64,000 nt of DNA. Source: Halopseudomonas xinjiangensis (GTDB lineage Bacteria > Pseudomonadota > Gammaproteobacteria > Pseudomonadales > Pseudomonadaceae). The notes below the pieces were generated by a model, which worked only from the letters and a program-made list of their open reading frames with translations, was not told the DNA's origin and searched no databases. The position numbers and the translations under genes were made by a program. This document shows, piece after piece, positions 54,700 through 64,000 of the stretch. The stretch covers positions 2,755,001 to 2,819,000 of the forward strand of contig NZ_LT629736.1 in NCBI RefSeq assembly GCF_900104945.1. Direction: 5' to 3'. Each line of letters starts with the position of its first letter. Position 1 is the stretch's first letter.

Positions 54700-56028
54700 T
54701 CAGCGCAGCATGCCGCTACCGTAGCCTTTCAGGTTCGATTTCTTCATAAGAGACTCGTACTGCTGAGAAACGAGGTGCGATTGTACTTGCGACATGAAGT
54801 CCATCACAACCACCACGACGATCAACAGCGAGGTCCCACCCAGATAAAAGGGTACATTTGCCGACACCACAAGAAACTGCGGCAACAGGCAGACCGCGGT
54901 GATGTACAGCGCACCGAACATCGTCAGGCGCGTGAGCACTCCGTCGATGTAACGTGCGGATTGCTCACCCGGGCGGATGCCCGGAATGAAAGCACCGGAT
55001 TTCTTCAGATTCTCGGCCACATCCTTCGGATTGAACATCAAGGCCGTGTAGAAGAAGCAGAAGAAGATGATGCCGGCGCTGAACAGGATGATGTTCAACG
55101 GCTGCCCCGGAGCGATAGCCTGAGACACAGCCTGCAACCAACCCATGTTTTCGCCCTGTCCGAACCAGGTCCCTAGCGATGCCGGGAACAACAGGATGCT
55201 GCTGGCGAAGATCGCCGGAATTACGCCCGCCATATTCACCTTGAGGGGCAAATGGCTGGTTTGCGCTGCAAAGACCTTGCGGCCTTGCTGACGCTTGGCG
55301 TAATTGACGGTGATCCGACGCTGGCCGCGCTCGACGAACACCACGAAGGCGATCAAACCTACTGCCAGGAGCGCGATAGCGATCAGAGCGAAGATGTTGA
55401 TGTCACCCTGCCGGGCAGCTTCGAACGACTGACCGACAGCACTGGGCAAGCCAGCGACGATACCGGCGAAGATCAGCATGGAAATACCGTTGCCGATCCC
55501 GCGCTCGGTAATCTGCTCACCCAGCCACATCATGAACATCGCACCCGCTACGAAGGTGGTCACGGCTATGAAGTAAAAGGCGAAACCGTCCGAGAAAGCG
55601 ACGCCCTGACTAGCCAGACCAACCGACATACCCACCGCCTGGACCAACGCAAGCACCAGCGTCAGATAACGGGTGTACTGGCTGATCTTGCGGCGACCGG
55701 ACTCGCCCTCCTTCTTCAACTGTTCCAGCGAAGGACTGATCGCTGTCATCAATTGCATGATGATCGACGCAGAGATGTACGGCATGATGCCCAGCGCGAA
55801 GATGCTCATTCGCTCCAAAGCACCGCCCGAGAACATGTTGAACAGGTTAAGGATGGTTCCCTCGTTCTGTCGGAACAGGTCGGCCAAACGATCAGGGTTG
55901 ATACCGGGAACCGGGATATGAGCCCCGATGCGGTAAACGATGATCGCCAGGAACAGGAAGCGCAGGCGCCCCCAAAGCTCGGTCAGACCGCCTTGTTTCA
56001 TGCCAGAGAGAGCGCCTTGCTTAGCCAT
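54700..56028 (-). CDS. secY: Protein translocase subunit SecY
   Basis: SecY forms the channel of the SecYEG translocon. The 442-residue protein has ten transmembrane segments and starts [26 protein letters not shown] at the C-terminus and [15 protein letters not shown] in helix 2 are conserved. It begins one base after the rplO stop and precedes rpmJ by 24 bases. Confidence 0.97.
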   Translation of the reverse strand: MAKQGALSGMKQGGLTELWGRLRFLFLAIIVYRIGAHIPVPGINPDRLADLFRQNEGTILNLFNMFSGGALERMSIFALGIMPYISASIIMQLMTAISPSLEQLKKEGESGRRKISQYTRYLTLVLALVQAVGMSVGLASQGVAFSDGFAFYFIAVTTFVAGAMFMMWLGEQITERGIGNGISMLIFAGIVAGLPSAVGQSFEAARQGDINIFALIAIALLAVGLIAFVVFVERGQRRITVNYAKRQQGRKVFAAQTSHLPLKVNMAGVIPAIFASSILLFPASLGTWFGQGENMGWLQAVSQAIAPGQPLNIILFSAGIIFFCFFYTALMFNPKDVAENLKKSGAFIPGIRPGEQSARYIDGVLTRLTMFGALYITAVCLLPQFLVVSANVPFYLGGTSLLIVVVVVMDFMSQVQSHLVSQQYESLMKKSNLKGYGSGMLR

Positions 56029-56463
56029 TTATTCCTCGAACTTGCCGCCAGCTGCTTCAATCGCTGCCCGCGCGCCCTTGGTCGCCATCAGACCCTTGAC
56101 CGTTACAGCCTTGGTCAGGTCGCCGGACAGGACAATCTTCGCACGGGTGTACTTGTTGCCGATAATGTTGGCATCTTTCAATGCCTGCAGATCGACGACC
56201 TCCGCATCCAGCTTGTTCAGCTCGCTAGTACGAATTTCAGCAGTAACCATCGCGATTTTCGACACGAAGCCGAATTTCGGCAGGCGGCGGTGCAACGGCT
56301 GCTGGCCACCCTCGAAGCCCGGTGCAACACTGCCGCCGGAACGCGAAGTCAGACCCTTGTGGCCGCGGCCACCGGTCTTGCCGAGGCCGCTACCGATACC
56401 ACGACCGGGGCGATGCTTTTCACGGCGCGCGCCCGGTGCGGAACGTAGATCATTCAGTTTCAT
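56029..56463 (-). CDS. rplO: 50S ribosomal protein L15
   Basis: L15 is a late assembly protein of the large subunit with a long basic extension. The 144-residue protein has [20 protein letters not shown] and [14 protein letters not shown] near the N-terminus. It directly precedes secY, with adjacent stop and start. Confidence 0.97.
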   Translation of the reverse strand: MKLNDLRSAPGARREKHRPGRGIGSGLGKTGGRGHKGLTSRSGGSVAPGFEGGQQPLHRRLPKFGFVSKIAMVTAEIRTSELNKLDAEVVDLQALKDANIIGNKYTRAKIVLSGDLTKAVTVKGLMATKGARAAIEAAGGKFEE

Positions 56464-56466
56464 GTT

Positions 56467-56649
56467 TTAGCCCTCAACCCGAACCATGTAGGCGACCTTA
56501 TTGATCATCCCACGTACAGACGGGGTATCTTCGACCTCGACGGTGTGCCCGATACGGCGCAGACCCAGGCCCTTGATGCATGCCTTGTGGTTCGGCAGGC
56601 GACCGGCAACGCTTTTGAACTGCGTTACTTTGATTGTTGCTTTAGCCAT
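56467..56649 (-). CDS. rpmD: 50S ribosomal protein L30
   Basis: A 60-residue protein with [18 protein letters not shown] and [20 protein letters not shown], typical of bacterial L30. It is three bases upstream of rplO and six downstream of rpsE. Confidence 0.96.
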   Translation of the reverse strand: MAKATIKVTQFKSVAGRLPNHKACIKGLGLRRIGHTVEVEDTPSVRGMINKVAYMVRVEG

Positions 56650-56655
56650 GACCGA

Positions 56656-57159
56656 TTACCCCACGATGTCTTCAACGGTCTTGCCGCGCTTGGCTGCTAC
56701 AGACTCAGGAGCCTGCATAGCCTTCAGACCCTTATAGGTAGCCTGAACGACGTTGACCGGATTGGTGGAACCGTAGCACTTGGCCAGAACGTTGTGCACG
56801 CCCGCAGCTTCCAGAACGGCACGCATCGCGCCACCGGCGATTACGCCAGTACCTTCCGATGCCGGCTGCATGAATACTCGGGAAGCGCCATGGGCAGCTT
56901 TGACCGGGTACTGCAGCGTCGAACCGTTGAGGTCGACCTGGATCATGTTACGACGTGCGGCTTCCATGGCCTTCTGGATTGCAGCAGGCACTTCACGCGC
57001 CTTGCCGCGACCGAAGCCCACGCGACCCTTGCCATCACCTACAACAGTCAGTGCGGTGAAAGCGAAGATCCGGCCACCCTTAACTACTTTGGCAACGCGG
57101 TTAACCTGTACAAGCTTCTCGATATAACCTTCGTCGCGCTTCTGCTCGAAATTAGCCAT
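56656..57159 (-). CDS. rpsE: 30S ribosomal protein S5
   Basis: S5 helps decoding accuracy and mRNA helicase activity at the entry channel. The 167-residue protein has [20 protein letters not shown] and the S5 C-domain with [13 protein letters not shown]. The ATG at 57159 gives [15 protein letters not shown]; a longer frame upstream is not needed. Confidence 0.97.
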   Translation of the reverse strand: MANFEQKRDEGYIEKLVQVNRVAKVVKGGRIFAFTALTVVGDGKGRVGFGRGKAREVPAAIQKAMEAARRNMIQVDLNGSTLQYPVKAAHGASRVFMQPASEGTGVIAGGAMRAVLEAAGVHNVLAKCYGSTNPVNVVQATYKGLKAMQAPESVAAKRGKTVEDIVG

Positions 57160-57169
57160 AGATCTACCC

Positions 57170-57520
57170 TTAGAATTCCAGCCCGCCTTCACGAGCGGCG
57201 TCGGCCAGCGCTTTCACGCGGCCATGGTACTTGAAGCCGGAACGGTCGAAGGAGACCTGTGTAACACCGGCGGCCTTGGCGCGCTCAGCCACGAGAAGAC
57301 CGACTTTCTTGGCGGCTTCGATATTACCGGTACCGCCATTGCGCAGACTCTCGTCGAGAGTGGAGGCGCTGGCCAGTACCTGCGAGCCGTCAGCTGAGAT
57401 CACTTGTGCGTACATGTGCTGCGAAGAACGGTACACGCACAGACGTACGGCTTCCAGCTCGCGCTGCTTCAGACGCGAACGGCGAGCGCGACGGAGACGA
57501 ATAACTTTTTTATCGCTCAT
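57170..57520 (-). CDS. rplR: 50S ribosomal protein L18
   Basis: L18 binds 5S rRNA with L5 and L25. The 116-residue protein has a basic N-terminus ([14 protein letters not shown]), [13 protein letters not shown] and the C-terminal [20 protein letters not shown]. It lies between rplF and rpsE. Confidence 0.97.
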   Translation of the reverse strand: MSDKKVIRLRRARRSRLKQRELEAVRLCVYRSSQHMYAQVISADGSQVLASASTLDESLRNGGTGNIEAAKKVGLLVAERAKAAGVTQVSFDRSGFKYHGRVKALADAAREGGLEF

Positions 57521-57530
57521 TTGCTATGCC

Positions 57531-58061
57531 CTACTTCTTCTTGGCTTCTTTACGACGCACGACCTCATCGGCGTAGCGCACACCCTTGCCCTTATAAGGC
57601 TCGGGACGACGGAAATCACGAATTTCCGCGGCTACCTGACCGACCAGCTGCTTGTCGATGCCCTTGATGATGATGTCCGTCTGGCTCGGGGTTTCCGCAG
57701 AAACGCCTTCCGGCAGCTGGTAGTCGATCGGGTGCGAGTAGCCAAGCGCCAGCGAAAGGGTCTGACCCTTGGCCTGCGCCTTGTAACCAACACCTACGAG
57801 CTGTAGCTTGCGCTCGAAACCTTGAGTGACACCCAGGACCATGTTGTTGACCAGGGCACGAGTAGTGCCGGCCATCGCCATGTTCGGACTGCCAGGACGA
57901 GCGGCAAACCGCAGCTCACCGTCTTCCTGGACGACTTCAACAGTAGGATGCAGGTTCAGTTCCAGTGCGCCCTTGGCGCCCTTGACTGACAGTTCCTGAC
58001 CGTTGACCTTAACTTCTACACCCTGCGGCAATTTGACAGGGTTCTTCGCGACGCGAGACAT
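57531..58061 (-). CDS. rplF: 50S ribosomal protein L6
   Basis: L6 binds near the factor-binding site of the large subunit. The 176-residue protein starts [20 protein letters not shown] and has two L6 repeats, ending with [16 protein letters not shown] and a lysine tail. The ATG at 58061 is used; an upstream frame has no family resemblance. Confidence 0.97.
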   Translation of the reverse strand: MSRVAKNPVKLPQGVEVKVNGQELSVKGAKGALELNLHPTVEVVQEDGELRFAARPGSPNMAMAGTTRALVNNMVLGVTQGFERKLQLVGVGYKAQAKGQTLSLALGYSHPIDYQLPEGVSAETPSQTDIIIKGIDKQLVGQVAAEIRDFRRPEPYKGKGVRYADEVVRRKEAKKK

Positions 58062-58074
58062 CGGTAACCCCCTA

Positions 58075-58467
58075 TCAGAATACGGTGCAGAGCACTTCGC
58101 CGCCGATACCGGCAGCGCGAGCAGCACGATCAGTCATCACACCCTTGTTGGTGGAAACGATCGATACGCCCAGTCCACCCTTGACCTTCGGAATCTGGTC
58201 AACGGACTTGTACTGACGCAGGCCGGGACGGCTGATGCGCTTCAGTTCTTCAATTACCGGCTTGCCCTCGAAGTACTTCAGCTCGATCGACAGCACAGGC
58301 TTGGCTTCACCCTGCACTTCGTAACCGGCTACGTAACCTTCTTCTTTCAATACTTTGGCGACAGCCACCTTCAGCTTTGCCGAAGGCATGCTGACACTGG
58401 ACTTTTCAGCCATCTGGGCATTACGGATACGGGTCAGCATGTCTGCCAACGGGTCCTGCATACTCAT
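58075..58467 (-). CDS. rpsH: 30S ribosomal protein S8
   Basis: S8 binds the central domain of 16S rRNA and in E. coli represses the spc operon. The 130-residue protein has [20 protein letters not shown] at the start and [20 protein letters not shown] near the end. It is 39 bases downstream of rpsN. Confidence 0.97.
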   Translation of the reverse strand: MSMQDPLADMLTRIRNAQMAEKSSVSMPSAKLKVAVAKVLKEEGYVAGYEVQGEAKPVLSIELKYFEGKPVIEELKRISRPGLRQYKSVDQIPKVKGGLGVSIVSTNKGVMTDRAARAAGIGGEVLCTVF

Positions 58468-58506
58468 GGGCTTTCTGCTCCTGAAACTGAGTAATTAAGG
58501 TCTGGT

Positions 58507-58812
58507 TTACCAGCTGGCTTTGACCAGACCGGGTACATCACCACGCATTGCAGCTTCACGCAACATGATGCGCGAGAGGCCAAACTTGCGGTATACGCCG
58601 TGCGGACGGCCGGTCAGGCGGCAGCGGTTACGCTGACGGACTGGGCTCGCATCACGCGGCAGTTTTTGCAGAGCCACCTGGGCATTCCAACGGTCTTCAG
58701 CAGACGCGTTGATGTTGCCGACGATGGCTTTGAGCTCGGCACGCTTTGCAGCGTACTTGGCAACCGTGCGAGTGCGCTTGGCCTCGCGGTTCTTCATGCT
58801 AACTTTAGCCAT
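58507..58812 (-). CDS. rpsN: 30S ribosomal protein S14 (zinc-free form)
   Basis: A 101-residue S14 starting [20 protein letters not shown]. It lacks the CxxC pairs of the short zinc-containing S14, having only one cysteine in the [14 protein letters not shown] region. It is therefore the long, zinc-independent version. It sits between rplE and rpsH. Confidence 0.96.
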   Translation of the reverse strand: MAKVSMKNREAKRTRTVAKYAAKRAELKAIVGNINASAEDRWNAQVALQKLPRDASPVRQRNRCRLTGRPHGVYRKFGLSRIMLREAAMRGDVPGLVKASW

Positions 58813-58822
58813 TGCCTGACTC

Positions 58823-59362
58823 CTAGTTGCGGAACGGGAAGTTGAACGCACGCAGCAGCGCACGGCCTTCGTCGTCGGTCCGTGCAGTGGTGGTCAAAGT
58901 AATATCCAGACCACGCATGGCATCGATCTTGTCGTAATCGATTTCCGGGAAAATGATCTGTTCCTTGACGCCCATGCTGTAGTTACCGCGACCATCGAAC
59001 GACTTGGCGTTCAGACCACGGAAGTCACGTACACGCGGCAGGGAGATGGCCAGCAGACGATCGAGAAACTCGTACATCTGCTCGCGGCGCAGGGTCACCT
59101 TGACACCAATCGGCCAGCCGTCACGGATCTTGAAACCCGCGATCGACTTGCGTGCATAGGTCACGATGCCCTTGCGACCGGTGATCTTTTCCAGATCAGC
59201 CAGGGCATTTTCGATGACTTTCTTGTCACCGACGGCCTCACCAAGACCCATGTTGAGGGTGATCTTGGTGATCTTGGGGACTTCCATTACGTTCTTCAGG
59301 CCCAGTTCTTCCTTGAGCTTGGGAACGATGTTCGTCCGATACTGCTCTTTCAATCTTGCCAT
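58823..59362 (-). CDS. rplE: 50S ribosomal protein L5
   Basis: L5 binds 5S rRNA and contacts S13. The 179-residue protein starts [20 protein letters not shown] and has [16 protein letters not shown] and [20 protein letters not shown]. The ATG at 59362 matches the family start. Confidence 0.97.
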   Translation of the reverse strand: MARLKEQYRTNIVPKLKEELGLKNVMEVPKITKITLNMGLGEAVGDKKVIENALADLEKITGRKGIVTYARKSIAGFKIRDGWPIGVKVTLRREQMYEFLDRLLAISLPRVRDFRGLNAKSFDGRGNYSMGVKEQIIFPEIDYDKIDAMRGLDITLTTTARTDDEGRALLRAFNFPFRN

Positions 59363-59379
59363 GGTAAGCACCTAGATTC

Positions 59380-59694
59380 TCAAGCGTCGACGGCTTTTTG
59401 CGTCGACTTGAAAATACGAACCTTCTTACCGTCTTCGACCTTGAAGCCGACGCGATCGGCCTTGCTGGTCTCCGGGTTGAAGATAGCCACGTTGGAGACG
59501 TGGATTGGCGCCTCCTTCTCAACAATACCGCCTTGCGAACCAGCCATAGGATTCGGCTTGGTGTGGCGCTTGATAATGTTGACGCCGGACACGAGAAGGC
59601 GGGCATCAGCCAGGACTTTTACGACCTTGCCGCGCTTGCCTTTATCTTTACCGGCGATGACGATAACGTCGTCGTCACGTTTGATCTTTTGCAT
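59380..59694 (-). CDS. rplX: 50S ribosomal protein L24
   Basis: L24 starts large-subunit assembly. The 104-residue protein has a KOW motif in [20 protein letters not shown] and the family stretch [13 protein letters not shown]. It lies between rplN and rplE. Confidence 0.97.
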   Translation of the reverse strand: MQKIKRDDDVIVIAGKDKGKRGKVVKVLADARLLVSGVNIIKRHTKPNPMAGSQGGIVEKEAPIHVSNVAIFNPETSKADRVGFKVEDGKKVRIFKSTQKAVDA

Positions 59695-59705
59695 GACCGG
59701 GCTCC

Positions 59706-60074
59706 TTACAGCACTTCGGGCGCGAGGGAAACGATCTTCATGAACTGCTCATTACGCAGTTCGCGAGTCACTGGCCCAAAGATGCGGGTACCGATCGGCT
59801 CATTCTTGTTGTTGAGCAGAACGGCAGCGTTGCCATCGAAACGGATCAGCGAACCGTCGGTACGGCGAACGCCGTGACGAGTACGCACGATGACCGCGTT
59901 GAGCACCTGGCCTTTCTTTACTTTGCCGCGCGGAATCGCTTCCTTCACGGTCACTTTGATGATGTCGCCAATGCCGGCGTAGCGGCGGTGAGAACCGCCC
60001 AGAACCTTGATACACATCACGCGACGTGCACCACTGTTGTCAGCCACATCCAGCATGGATTGAGTCTGAATCAT
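59706..60074 (-). CDS. rplN: 50S ribosomal protein L14
   Basis: L14 bridges to 16S rRNA and lies near the factor-binding region. The 122-residue protein starts [20 protein letters not shown], the family hallmark, and ends with [15 protein letters not shown]-like residues ([16 protein letters not shown]). It follows rpsQ by 42 bases as the first gene of the spc operon. Confidence 0.97.
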   Translation of the reverse strand: MIQTQSMLDVADNSGARRVMCIKVLGGSHRRYAGIGDIIKVTVKEAIPRGKVKKGQVLNAVIVRTRHGVRRTDGSLIRFDGNAAVLLNNKNEPIGTRIFGPVTRELRNEQFMKIVSLAPEVL

Positions 60075-60116
60075 AACTTTCTCCGACCCTTGAAAATTCC
60101 GCTATGTGCGCGGGGC

Positions 60117-60380
60117 TTATACTTGCGCCGCGCGCTCGTCGATCTGCACCAGGGTCCAGTTCTTGGTTTTAGCCAAGGGACGGGTTTCCCGGATGGTGAC
60201 CATATCGCCGATGCGGCAATCGTTGTTCTCGTCGTGTGCGTGCAGCTTGGTAGAGCGGGTGATGTACTTTCCGTACAACGGGTGCTTTACCTGACGCTCG
60301 ATGAGCACAGTAACGGTCTTTTCCATCTTGTCGCTGACCACACGGCCAGTGACGGTACGAACTGCTTTAGTCTCGGCCAT
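60117..60380 (-). CDS. rpsQ: 30S ribosomal protein S17
   Basis: S17 binds 16S rRNA early in assembly. The 87-residue OB-fold protein has [20 protein letters not shown] and [17 protein letters not shown]. It is the last gene of the S10 operon; 42 bases separate it from rplN. Confidence 0.97.
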   Translation of the reverse strand: MAETKAVRTVTGRVVSDKMEKTVTVLIERQVKHPLYGKYITRSTKLHAHDENNDCRIGDMVTIRETRPLAKTKNWTLVQIDERAAQV

Positions 60381-60382
60381 GA

Positions 60383-60574
60383 TCAGTTACCACCCTTCTG
60401 GTTGAGCACGGTCTTGACTCGGGCGATATCGCGCTTTACCTGCTTGAGCAGGTGGCTCTGGCCGAGCTGACCGGTTGCCTTCTGCATGCGCAGGTTGAAC
60501 TGATCCCGCAGCAGAGTGAGCAGCTGCTCATTGAGCTGCTCGGCAGATTTTTCACGAAGTTCTGTCGCTTTCAT
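60383..60574 (-). CDS. rpmC: 50S ribosomal protein L29
   Basis: A 63-residue helical protein near the exit tunnel, [20 protein letters not shown] followed by [17 protein letters not shown]. Its ATG overlaps the rplP stop by one base. Confidence 0.97.
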   Translation of the reverse strand: MKATELREKSAEQLNEQLLTLLRDQFNLRMQKATGQLGQSHLLKQVKRDIARVKTVLNQKGGN

Positions 60575-60987
60575 TACATCACCGTCCGCTTAACAAAGGT
60601 GGTAGCGAGAGGCAGCTTGGCTGCGGCCAGGGCGAAAGCCTCGCGCGCCAGCTCTTCGGAAACACCTTCAATCTCGTACAGGACCTTGCCCGGCTTGATC
60701 TGGGCAACCCAATACTCGACGTTACCCTTACCTTTACCCATCCGGACTTCCAACGGCTTCTTGGAAATCGGCTTGTCCGGGAAAACTCGGATCCAGATTT
60801 TACCGCCACGCTTAACGTGACGAGTCAAAGCACGACGGGCAGCTTCAATCTGACGCGCAGTCAGACGACCACGACCCACGGCCTTCAGTGCAAATTCGCC
60901 AAAGCTCACTTTACTGCCGCGATGCGCCAGGCCACGGTTGTGGCCGGTCATCTGCTTGCGGAACTTCGTACGCTTGGGTTGTAACAT
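60574..60987 (-). CDS. rplP: 50S ribosomal protein L16
   Basis: L16 is needed for tRNA accommodation at the A site. The 137-residue protein starts [20 protein letters not shown] and has [20 protein letters not shown]. It overlaps rpmC by one base. Confidence 0.97.
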   Translation of the reverse strand: MLQPKRTKFRKQMTGHNRGLAHRGSKVSFGEFALKAVGRGRLTARQIEAARRALTRHVKRGGKIWIRVFPDKPISKKPLEVRMGKGKGNVEYWVAQIKPGKVLYEIEGVSEELAREAFALAAAKLPLATTFVKRTVM

Positions 60988-60998
60988 GTGCGTACCCC

Positions 60999-61679
60999 TT
61001 ACTTAGCAGCTTTTTTCTTGGGTGCGGCAGCTTTGGTTTCCTCGGGCTGACCACCAATGATCTCGCCTTTGAAAATCCAAACCTTGACGCCAATCACACC
61101 GTAGGTGGTGTGGGCTTCAGCTGTCGCGTAATCGATATCGGCGCGCAGGGTGTGCAACGGCACACGACCTTCACGGTACCATTCGGTACGGGCAATCTCG
61201 GCGCCGCCGAGACGGCCGCTAACCTGGATCTTGATACCTTTGGCGCCAATGCGCATGGCGTTTTGTACGGCGCGCTTCATTGCACGACGGAACATCACAC
61301 GACGCTCGAGCTGCTGAGCAACGCTTTGTGCAACCAGGGCACCGTCGAGCTCCGGCTTGCGGATCTCTTCGATGTTGATGTGCACGGGCACGCCCATCTG
61401 CTGAGTCAATTCCTGACGCAGCTTTTCGACGTCCTCGCCCTTCTTGCCAATCACTATGCCTGGACGGGCAGTGTGAATAGTGATGCGGGCGGTCTGTGCC
61501 GGGCGCTGAATGTCAACGCGGCTAACCGAAGCGCTCTTCAGCTTGGTCTGAATGTACTTACGTACTTTCAGATCGGTGAGCAGATAGTCAGCATAAGTGC
61601 GACCGTCTGCGTACCACACCGAAGTGTGCTGTTTAACGATACCGAGGCGGATGCCTATCGGATGTACTTTCTGACCCAT
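60999..61679 (-). CDS. rpsC: 30S ribosomal protein S3
   Basis: S3 lines the mRNA entry tunnel. The 226-residue protein starts [20 protein letters not shown] and has the KH domain [20 protein letters not shown]. The C-terminal tail is lysine- and alanine-rich. It lies between rplV and rplP. Confidence 0.97.
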   Translation of the reverse strand: MGQKVHPIGIRLGIVKQHTSVWYADGRTYADYLLTDLKVRKYIQTKLKSASVSRVDIQRPAQTARITIHTARPGIVIGKKGEDVEKLRQELTQQMGVPVHINIEEIRKPELDGALVAQSVAQQLERRVMFRRAMKRAVQNAMRIGAKGIKIQVSGRLGGAEIARTEWYREGRVPLHTLRADIDYATAEAHTTYGVIGVKVWIFKGEIIGGQPEETKAAAPKKKAAK

Positions 61680-61690
61680 GTGATCGACTC

Positions 61691-62023
61691 CTACTTGTCA
61701 GCAACCTTGACCGTGATATGGCAAGACCGCTTAACGATGCGATCAGCACGGCCTTTGGCACGTGGCATGATGCGCTTCAGAGAGCGACCTTCGTTGACAA
61801 ACACGGTGGAGACCTTCAGGTCATCCACGTCCGCGCCATCATTGTGCTCGGCGTTGGCAATAGCCGACTCCAGAACTTTCTTGATGACGTCAGCGGCCTT
61901 CTTGTTGCTGAAACTCAGCAGGTTCAGGGCCTCATCCACCTTCTTCCCGCGGATCTGGTCTGCGACCAAGCGAGCTTTCTGGGCAGAGAGTCGGGCGCCC
62001 TTGTACGTAGCGGCTACTTCCAT
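61691..62023 (-). CDS. rplV: 50S ribosomal protein L22
   Basis: L22 lines the exit tunnel and its loop contacts macrolides and nascent chains. The 110-residue protein has [20 protein letters not shown] and [20 protein letters not shown]. No deletion in the loop was seen. It lies between rpsS and rpsC. Confidence 0.97.
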   Translation of the reverse strand: MEVAATYKGARLSAQKARLVADQIRGKKVDEALNLLSFSNKKAADVIKKVLESAIANAEHNDGADVDDLKVSTVFVNEGRSLKRIMPRAKGRADRIVKRSCHITVKVADK

Positions 62024-62034
62024 CTTCTAACCCC

Positions 62035-62310
62035 TTAGCGCTTGGCTTTCTTGTCTGCAGCGTGCCCACGATAGGTACGCGTAGCAGAGAATTCGCCCAA
62101 CTTGTGGCCGACCATGTCTTCAGAGACGATGACCGGAACATGCTGGCGACCGTTATGCACGGCGATGGTCAAACCAACCATCTGCGGCAGAATCATCGAA
62201 CGGCGCGACCAGGTCTTGACCGGCTTACGATCGTTCTTTTCAACTGCGACTTCGATCTTCTTTAACAGGTGAAGATCGATAAAAGGACCTTTCTTCAGAG
62301 AACGCGGCAC
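62035..62310 (-). CDS. rpsS: 30S ribosomal protein S19
   Basis: S19 binds the 16S head with S13. The 91-residue protein starts [20 protein letters not shown] and contains [20 protein letters not shown]. It lies between rplB and rplV. Confidence 0.97.
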   Translation of the reverse strand: MPRSLKKGPFIDLHLLKKIEVAVEKNDRKPVKTWSRRSMILPQMVGLTIAVHNGRQHVPVIVSEDMVGHKLGEFSATRTYRGHAADKKAKR

Positions 62311-62327
62311 TGTCGTATCCCCTCTAA

Positions 62328-63152
62328 TTACTTGCTGCGCCGACGGACAATCATCTTGTCAGTGCGCTTGTTGGACCGAGTCTTGGCACCCTTGGTCGGG
62401 AAGCCCCACGGCGACACCGGATGACGACCACCAGAAGTACGACCTTCACCACCGCCATGCGGGTGGTCGACCGGGTTCATGGCAACACCACGAACAGTCG
62501 GACGTACTCCGCGCCAGCGCTTGGCACCAGCTTTACCCAGGGAGCGCAGGCTGTGCTCGCCATTGGACACTTCGCCCAATGTCGCGCGGCACTCACCGAG
62601 CACCTTGCGCATTTCACCGGAGCGCAAACGCACGGTGACATAGGCACCTTCACGCGCAACCAGCTGAACGGCTGCGCCAGCGCTACGCGCGATTTGTGCG
62701 CCCTTGCCCGGCTTGAGCTCGATACCATGGATGGTGCTACCAACCGGGATATTGCGCAGCGGAAGGGTGTTGCCAGCCTTGATCGGCGCATCGGCACCGG
62801 AAATCAGCTGATCGCCAGCACTAACGCCCTTGGGAGCGATGATGTAACGGCGCTCGCCATCGGCATATTTCAGCAGAGCAATATGAGCGGTACGGTTCGG
62901 ATCATATTCGACGCGCTCTACAACGGCAGGGATGCCGTCCTTGTTGCGACGAAAATCGACCAAACGGTAATGCTGTTTATGACCGCCCCCACGATGACGC
63001 GTGGTGATGCGACCATTGTTGTTACGACCACCGGACTTGCCTTGCTTCTCGACCAGAGGCGCGAACGGTGCACCCTTGTGCAGGTTGTCGTGAACAACCT
63101 TGACTACGAAGCGGCGGCCAGCGGAAGTAGGTTTACATTTAACAATTGCCAT
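62328..63152 (-). CDS. rplB: 50S ribosomal protein L2
   Basis: L2 supports subunit association and peptidyl transfer. The 274-residue protein starts [20 protein letters not shown] and has [20 protein letters not shown] and the conserved [20 protein letters not shown] near the C-terminus. Confidence 0.97.
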   Translation of the reverse strand: MAIVKCKPTSAGRRFVVKVVHDNLHKGAPFAPLVEKQGKSGGRNNNGRITTRHRGGGHKQHYRLVDFRRNKDGIPAVVERVEYDPNRTAHIALLKYADGERRYIIAPKGVSAGDQLISGADAPIKAGNTLPLRNIPVGSTIHGIELKPGKGAQIARSAGAAVQLVAREGAYVTVRLRSGEMRKVLGECRATLGEVSNGEHSLRSLGKAGAKRWRGVRPTVRGVAMNPVDHPHGGGEGRTSGGRHPVSPWGFPTKGAKTRSNKRTDKMIVRRRSK

Positions 63153-63166
63153 GATGTATTCCTTTC

Positions 63167-63463
63167 TTATTCAGCGCTGGCGAAGTCGATGTCTTGACCG
63201 GGCTGCAGGCTGACATACGCCTTCTTCCAGTCACTACGCTTGCCCAGGCCGCGAACGGTTCGCTTGGTCTTGCCTTTAACATTCAGGGTCGACACAGACT
63301 GGACCTTGACGTTGAACAACTGCTCAATCGCCTTCTTGATTTCCAGCTTGGTCGCTGTGGTATCGACCTTGAAGACAAACTGGTTCTTGCTATCAGCCAG
63401 CATCGTAGCCTTCTCGGATACATGCGGGCCAAGCAGGACTTTGAAAATGCGCTCTTGGTTCAT
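63167..63463 (-). CDS. rplW: 50S ribosomal protein L23
   Basis: L23 sits at the exit tunnel and docks trigger factor and SRP. The 98-residue protein has [18 protein letters not shown] and [19 protein letters not shown]. Its ATG overlaps the rplD stop by four bases. Confidence 0.97.
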   Translation of the reverse strand: MNQERIFKVLLGPHVSEKATMLADSKNQFVFKVDTTATKLEIKKAIEQLFNVKVQSVSTLNVKGKTKRTVRGLGKRSDWKKAYVSLQPGQDIDFASAE

Positions 63464-64000
63464 CCCAGCATCTCCTCGAACTTCTTAACAGCAGGTACGG
63501 TGATCAGTACCTTGTCGTAAGCGATCAGGCTGACCGGGTCCGAACCCTGCACATCACGTACGTCGACATGCGGCAGGTTGCGCGCAGCCAGGTACAGGTT
63601 TTCGTCAATGTTATCGGTAACGATCAGCACGTTATCCAGGTTCAGATCCTTGAGCTTGCCGAGCAGAGACTTGGTCTTCGGTGCGTCTACTGCAAAGCTC
63701 TCAACCACGATCAGGCGATCCAAACGGACCAGCTCGGACAGGATCGAGCGCAGGGCACCGCGATACATCTTGCGGTTCAGCTTCTGCTCATGGTTCTGCG
63801 GGCGAGCTGCAAATGTGGTACCGCCCCCACGCCAAATCGGGCTGCGGATAGTACCAGCACGAGCGCGGCCGGTACCCTTCTGACGCCAGGGCTTCTTGCC
63901 GCCGCCGGATACGTCGGAACGGTTCTTCTGCTGCTTGGTGCCCTGACGACCGCCAGCCATATAGGCGACGACAGCCTGGTGAACCAGTGTCTCGTTAAAC
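63460..64000 (-). CDS. rplD: 50S ribosomal protein L4 (5' end outside window)
   Basis: L4 lines the exit tunnel and in E. coli represses the S10 operon. The visible part runs from the window edge: [20 protein letters not shown] in frame, then [20 protein letters not shown] and [20 protein letters not shown]. The start codon lies beyond base 64000, roughly 20 codons upstream of the edge by comparison with the family. An internal ATG at 63960 is not the real start. Confidence 0.96.
   Translation of the reverse strand, partial: FNETLVHQAVVAYMAGGRQGTKQQKNRSDVSGGGKKPWRQKGTGRARAGTIRSPIWRGGGTTFAARPQNHEQKLNRKMYRGALRSILSELVRLDRLIVVESFAVDAPKTKSLLGKLKDLNLDNVLIVTDNIDENLYLAARNLPHVDVRDVQGSDPVSLIAYDKVLITVPAVKKFEEMLG

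Noticed and set aside
55252-56448. 398-codon plus-strand frame opposite secY and rplO
   Set aside because: It is antisense to two universally conserved genes; composition is that of a shadow frame.
60888-62030. 380-codon plus-strand frame opposite rpsC and rplV
   Set aside because: Antisense to ribosomal genes, no promoter or ribosome site.
1-64000. tRNA genes, CRISPR arrays, insertion sequences, prophage
   Set aside because: No cloverleaf-like segment, spaced repeats, transposase or phage gene was recognised on either strand.

Overview
The window is core chromosome of a gammaproteobacterium, almost certainly a member of Pseudomonadaceae. It carries a Vfr-type CRP homologue, an OprG-type OmpW porin, the argC / DUF6776 / bactofilin / erpA / anmK / mepM / tyrS block, the nrdR-ribD-ribE-ribB-ribH-nusB-thiL-pgpA block, and the complete spc and alpha ribosomal operons plus most of S10. 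An NhaD sodium/proton antiporter inside the riboflavin cluster suggests a salt-adapted lineage such as Halopseudomonas or a P. stutzeri relative. That last point is inference; no sequence search was possible.

Layout. Bases 1-242 hold three tandem, nearly identical strong promoters pointing left out of the window, very probably the promoter region of an rRNA operon. Bases 240-4587 hold tyrS (left), mepM-anmK (right) and erpA (left). Bases 4661-9730 hold bactofilin, a two-gene accessory insert (phosphoribosyltransferase-HAD fusion and GT4 glycosyltransferase), a DUF6776 protein and argC, all leftward. Bases 9847-17147 hold hemJ, a Ycf46-like AAA ATPase, a HIT protein, coq7, an OsmC-like protein, vfr, bioA-rsmE and a TauE/SafE permease. 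Bases 17216-22539 hold xseB-ispA-dxs and a cobalamin riboswitch followed by btuB. Bases 22619-32517 are a leftward vitamin block: nrdR, ribD, nhaD, ribE, ribB, ribH, nusB, thiL, pgpA, a retropepsin-like protease, ribA, a small membrane protein and btuF.

Bases 32629-37423 run right: a methyltransferase, a thioredoxin-TPR protein (CnoX type) and a putative zinc-responsive operon (DUF2796, ABC ATPase, FtsX-like permease, DUF3299) behind a Zur-like palindrome. Bases 37417-42322 are a leftward six-gene TonB energy-transduction operon (DUF3450, long MotA/TolQ/ExbB, short ExbB, ExbD, TonB, TPR) with a good sigma70 promoter overlapped by a Fur-like half site. OprG diverges from it behind an Anr/FNR-like box placed at -41.5. 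Bases 43234-51373 hold an RmlD-like reductase, a histidine phosphatase, ssb, an MFS transporter, uvrA and katA. Bases 51547-64000 are the alpha, spc and S10 ribosomal operons read leftward, with rplD cut by the window edge.

How the genes work together. Much of the window is housekeeping: translation, isoprenoid and ubiquinone supply (ispA, dxs, coq7), riboflavin and thiamine cofactors, B12 uptake, Fe-S assembly and cell-wall recycling. The accessory signals most worth following are the phosphoribosyltransferase-HAD/GT4 pair at 5330-7627, the structured btuB leader at 20430-20724, and the metal- and oxygen-responsive control sites at 34262, 42378 and 42449. No tRNA gene, CRISPR array, insertion sequence or prophage was seen.
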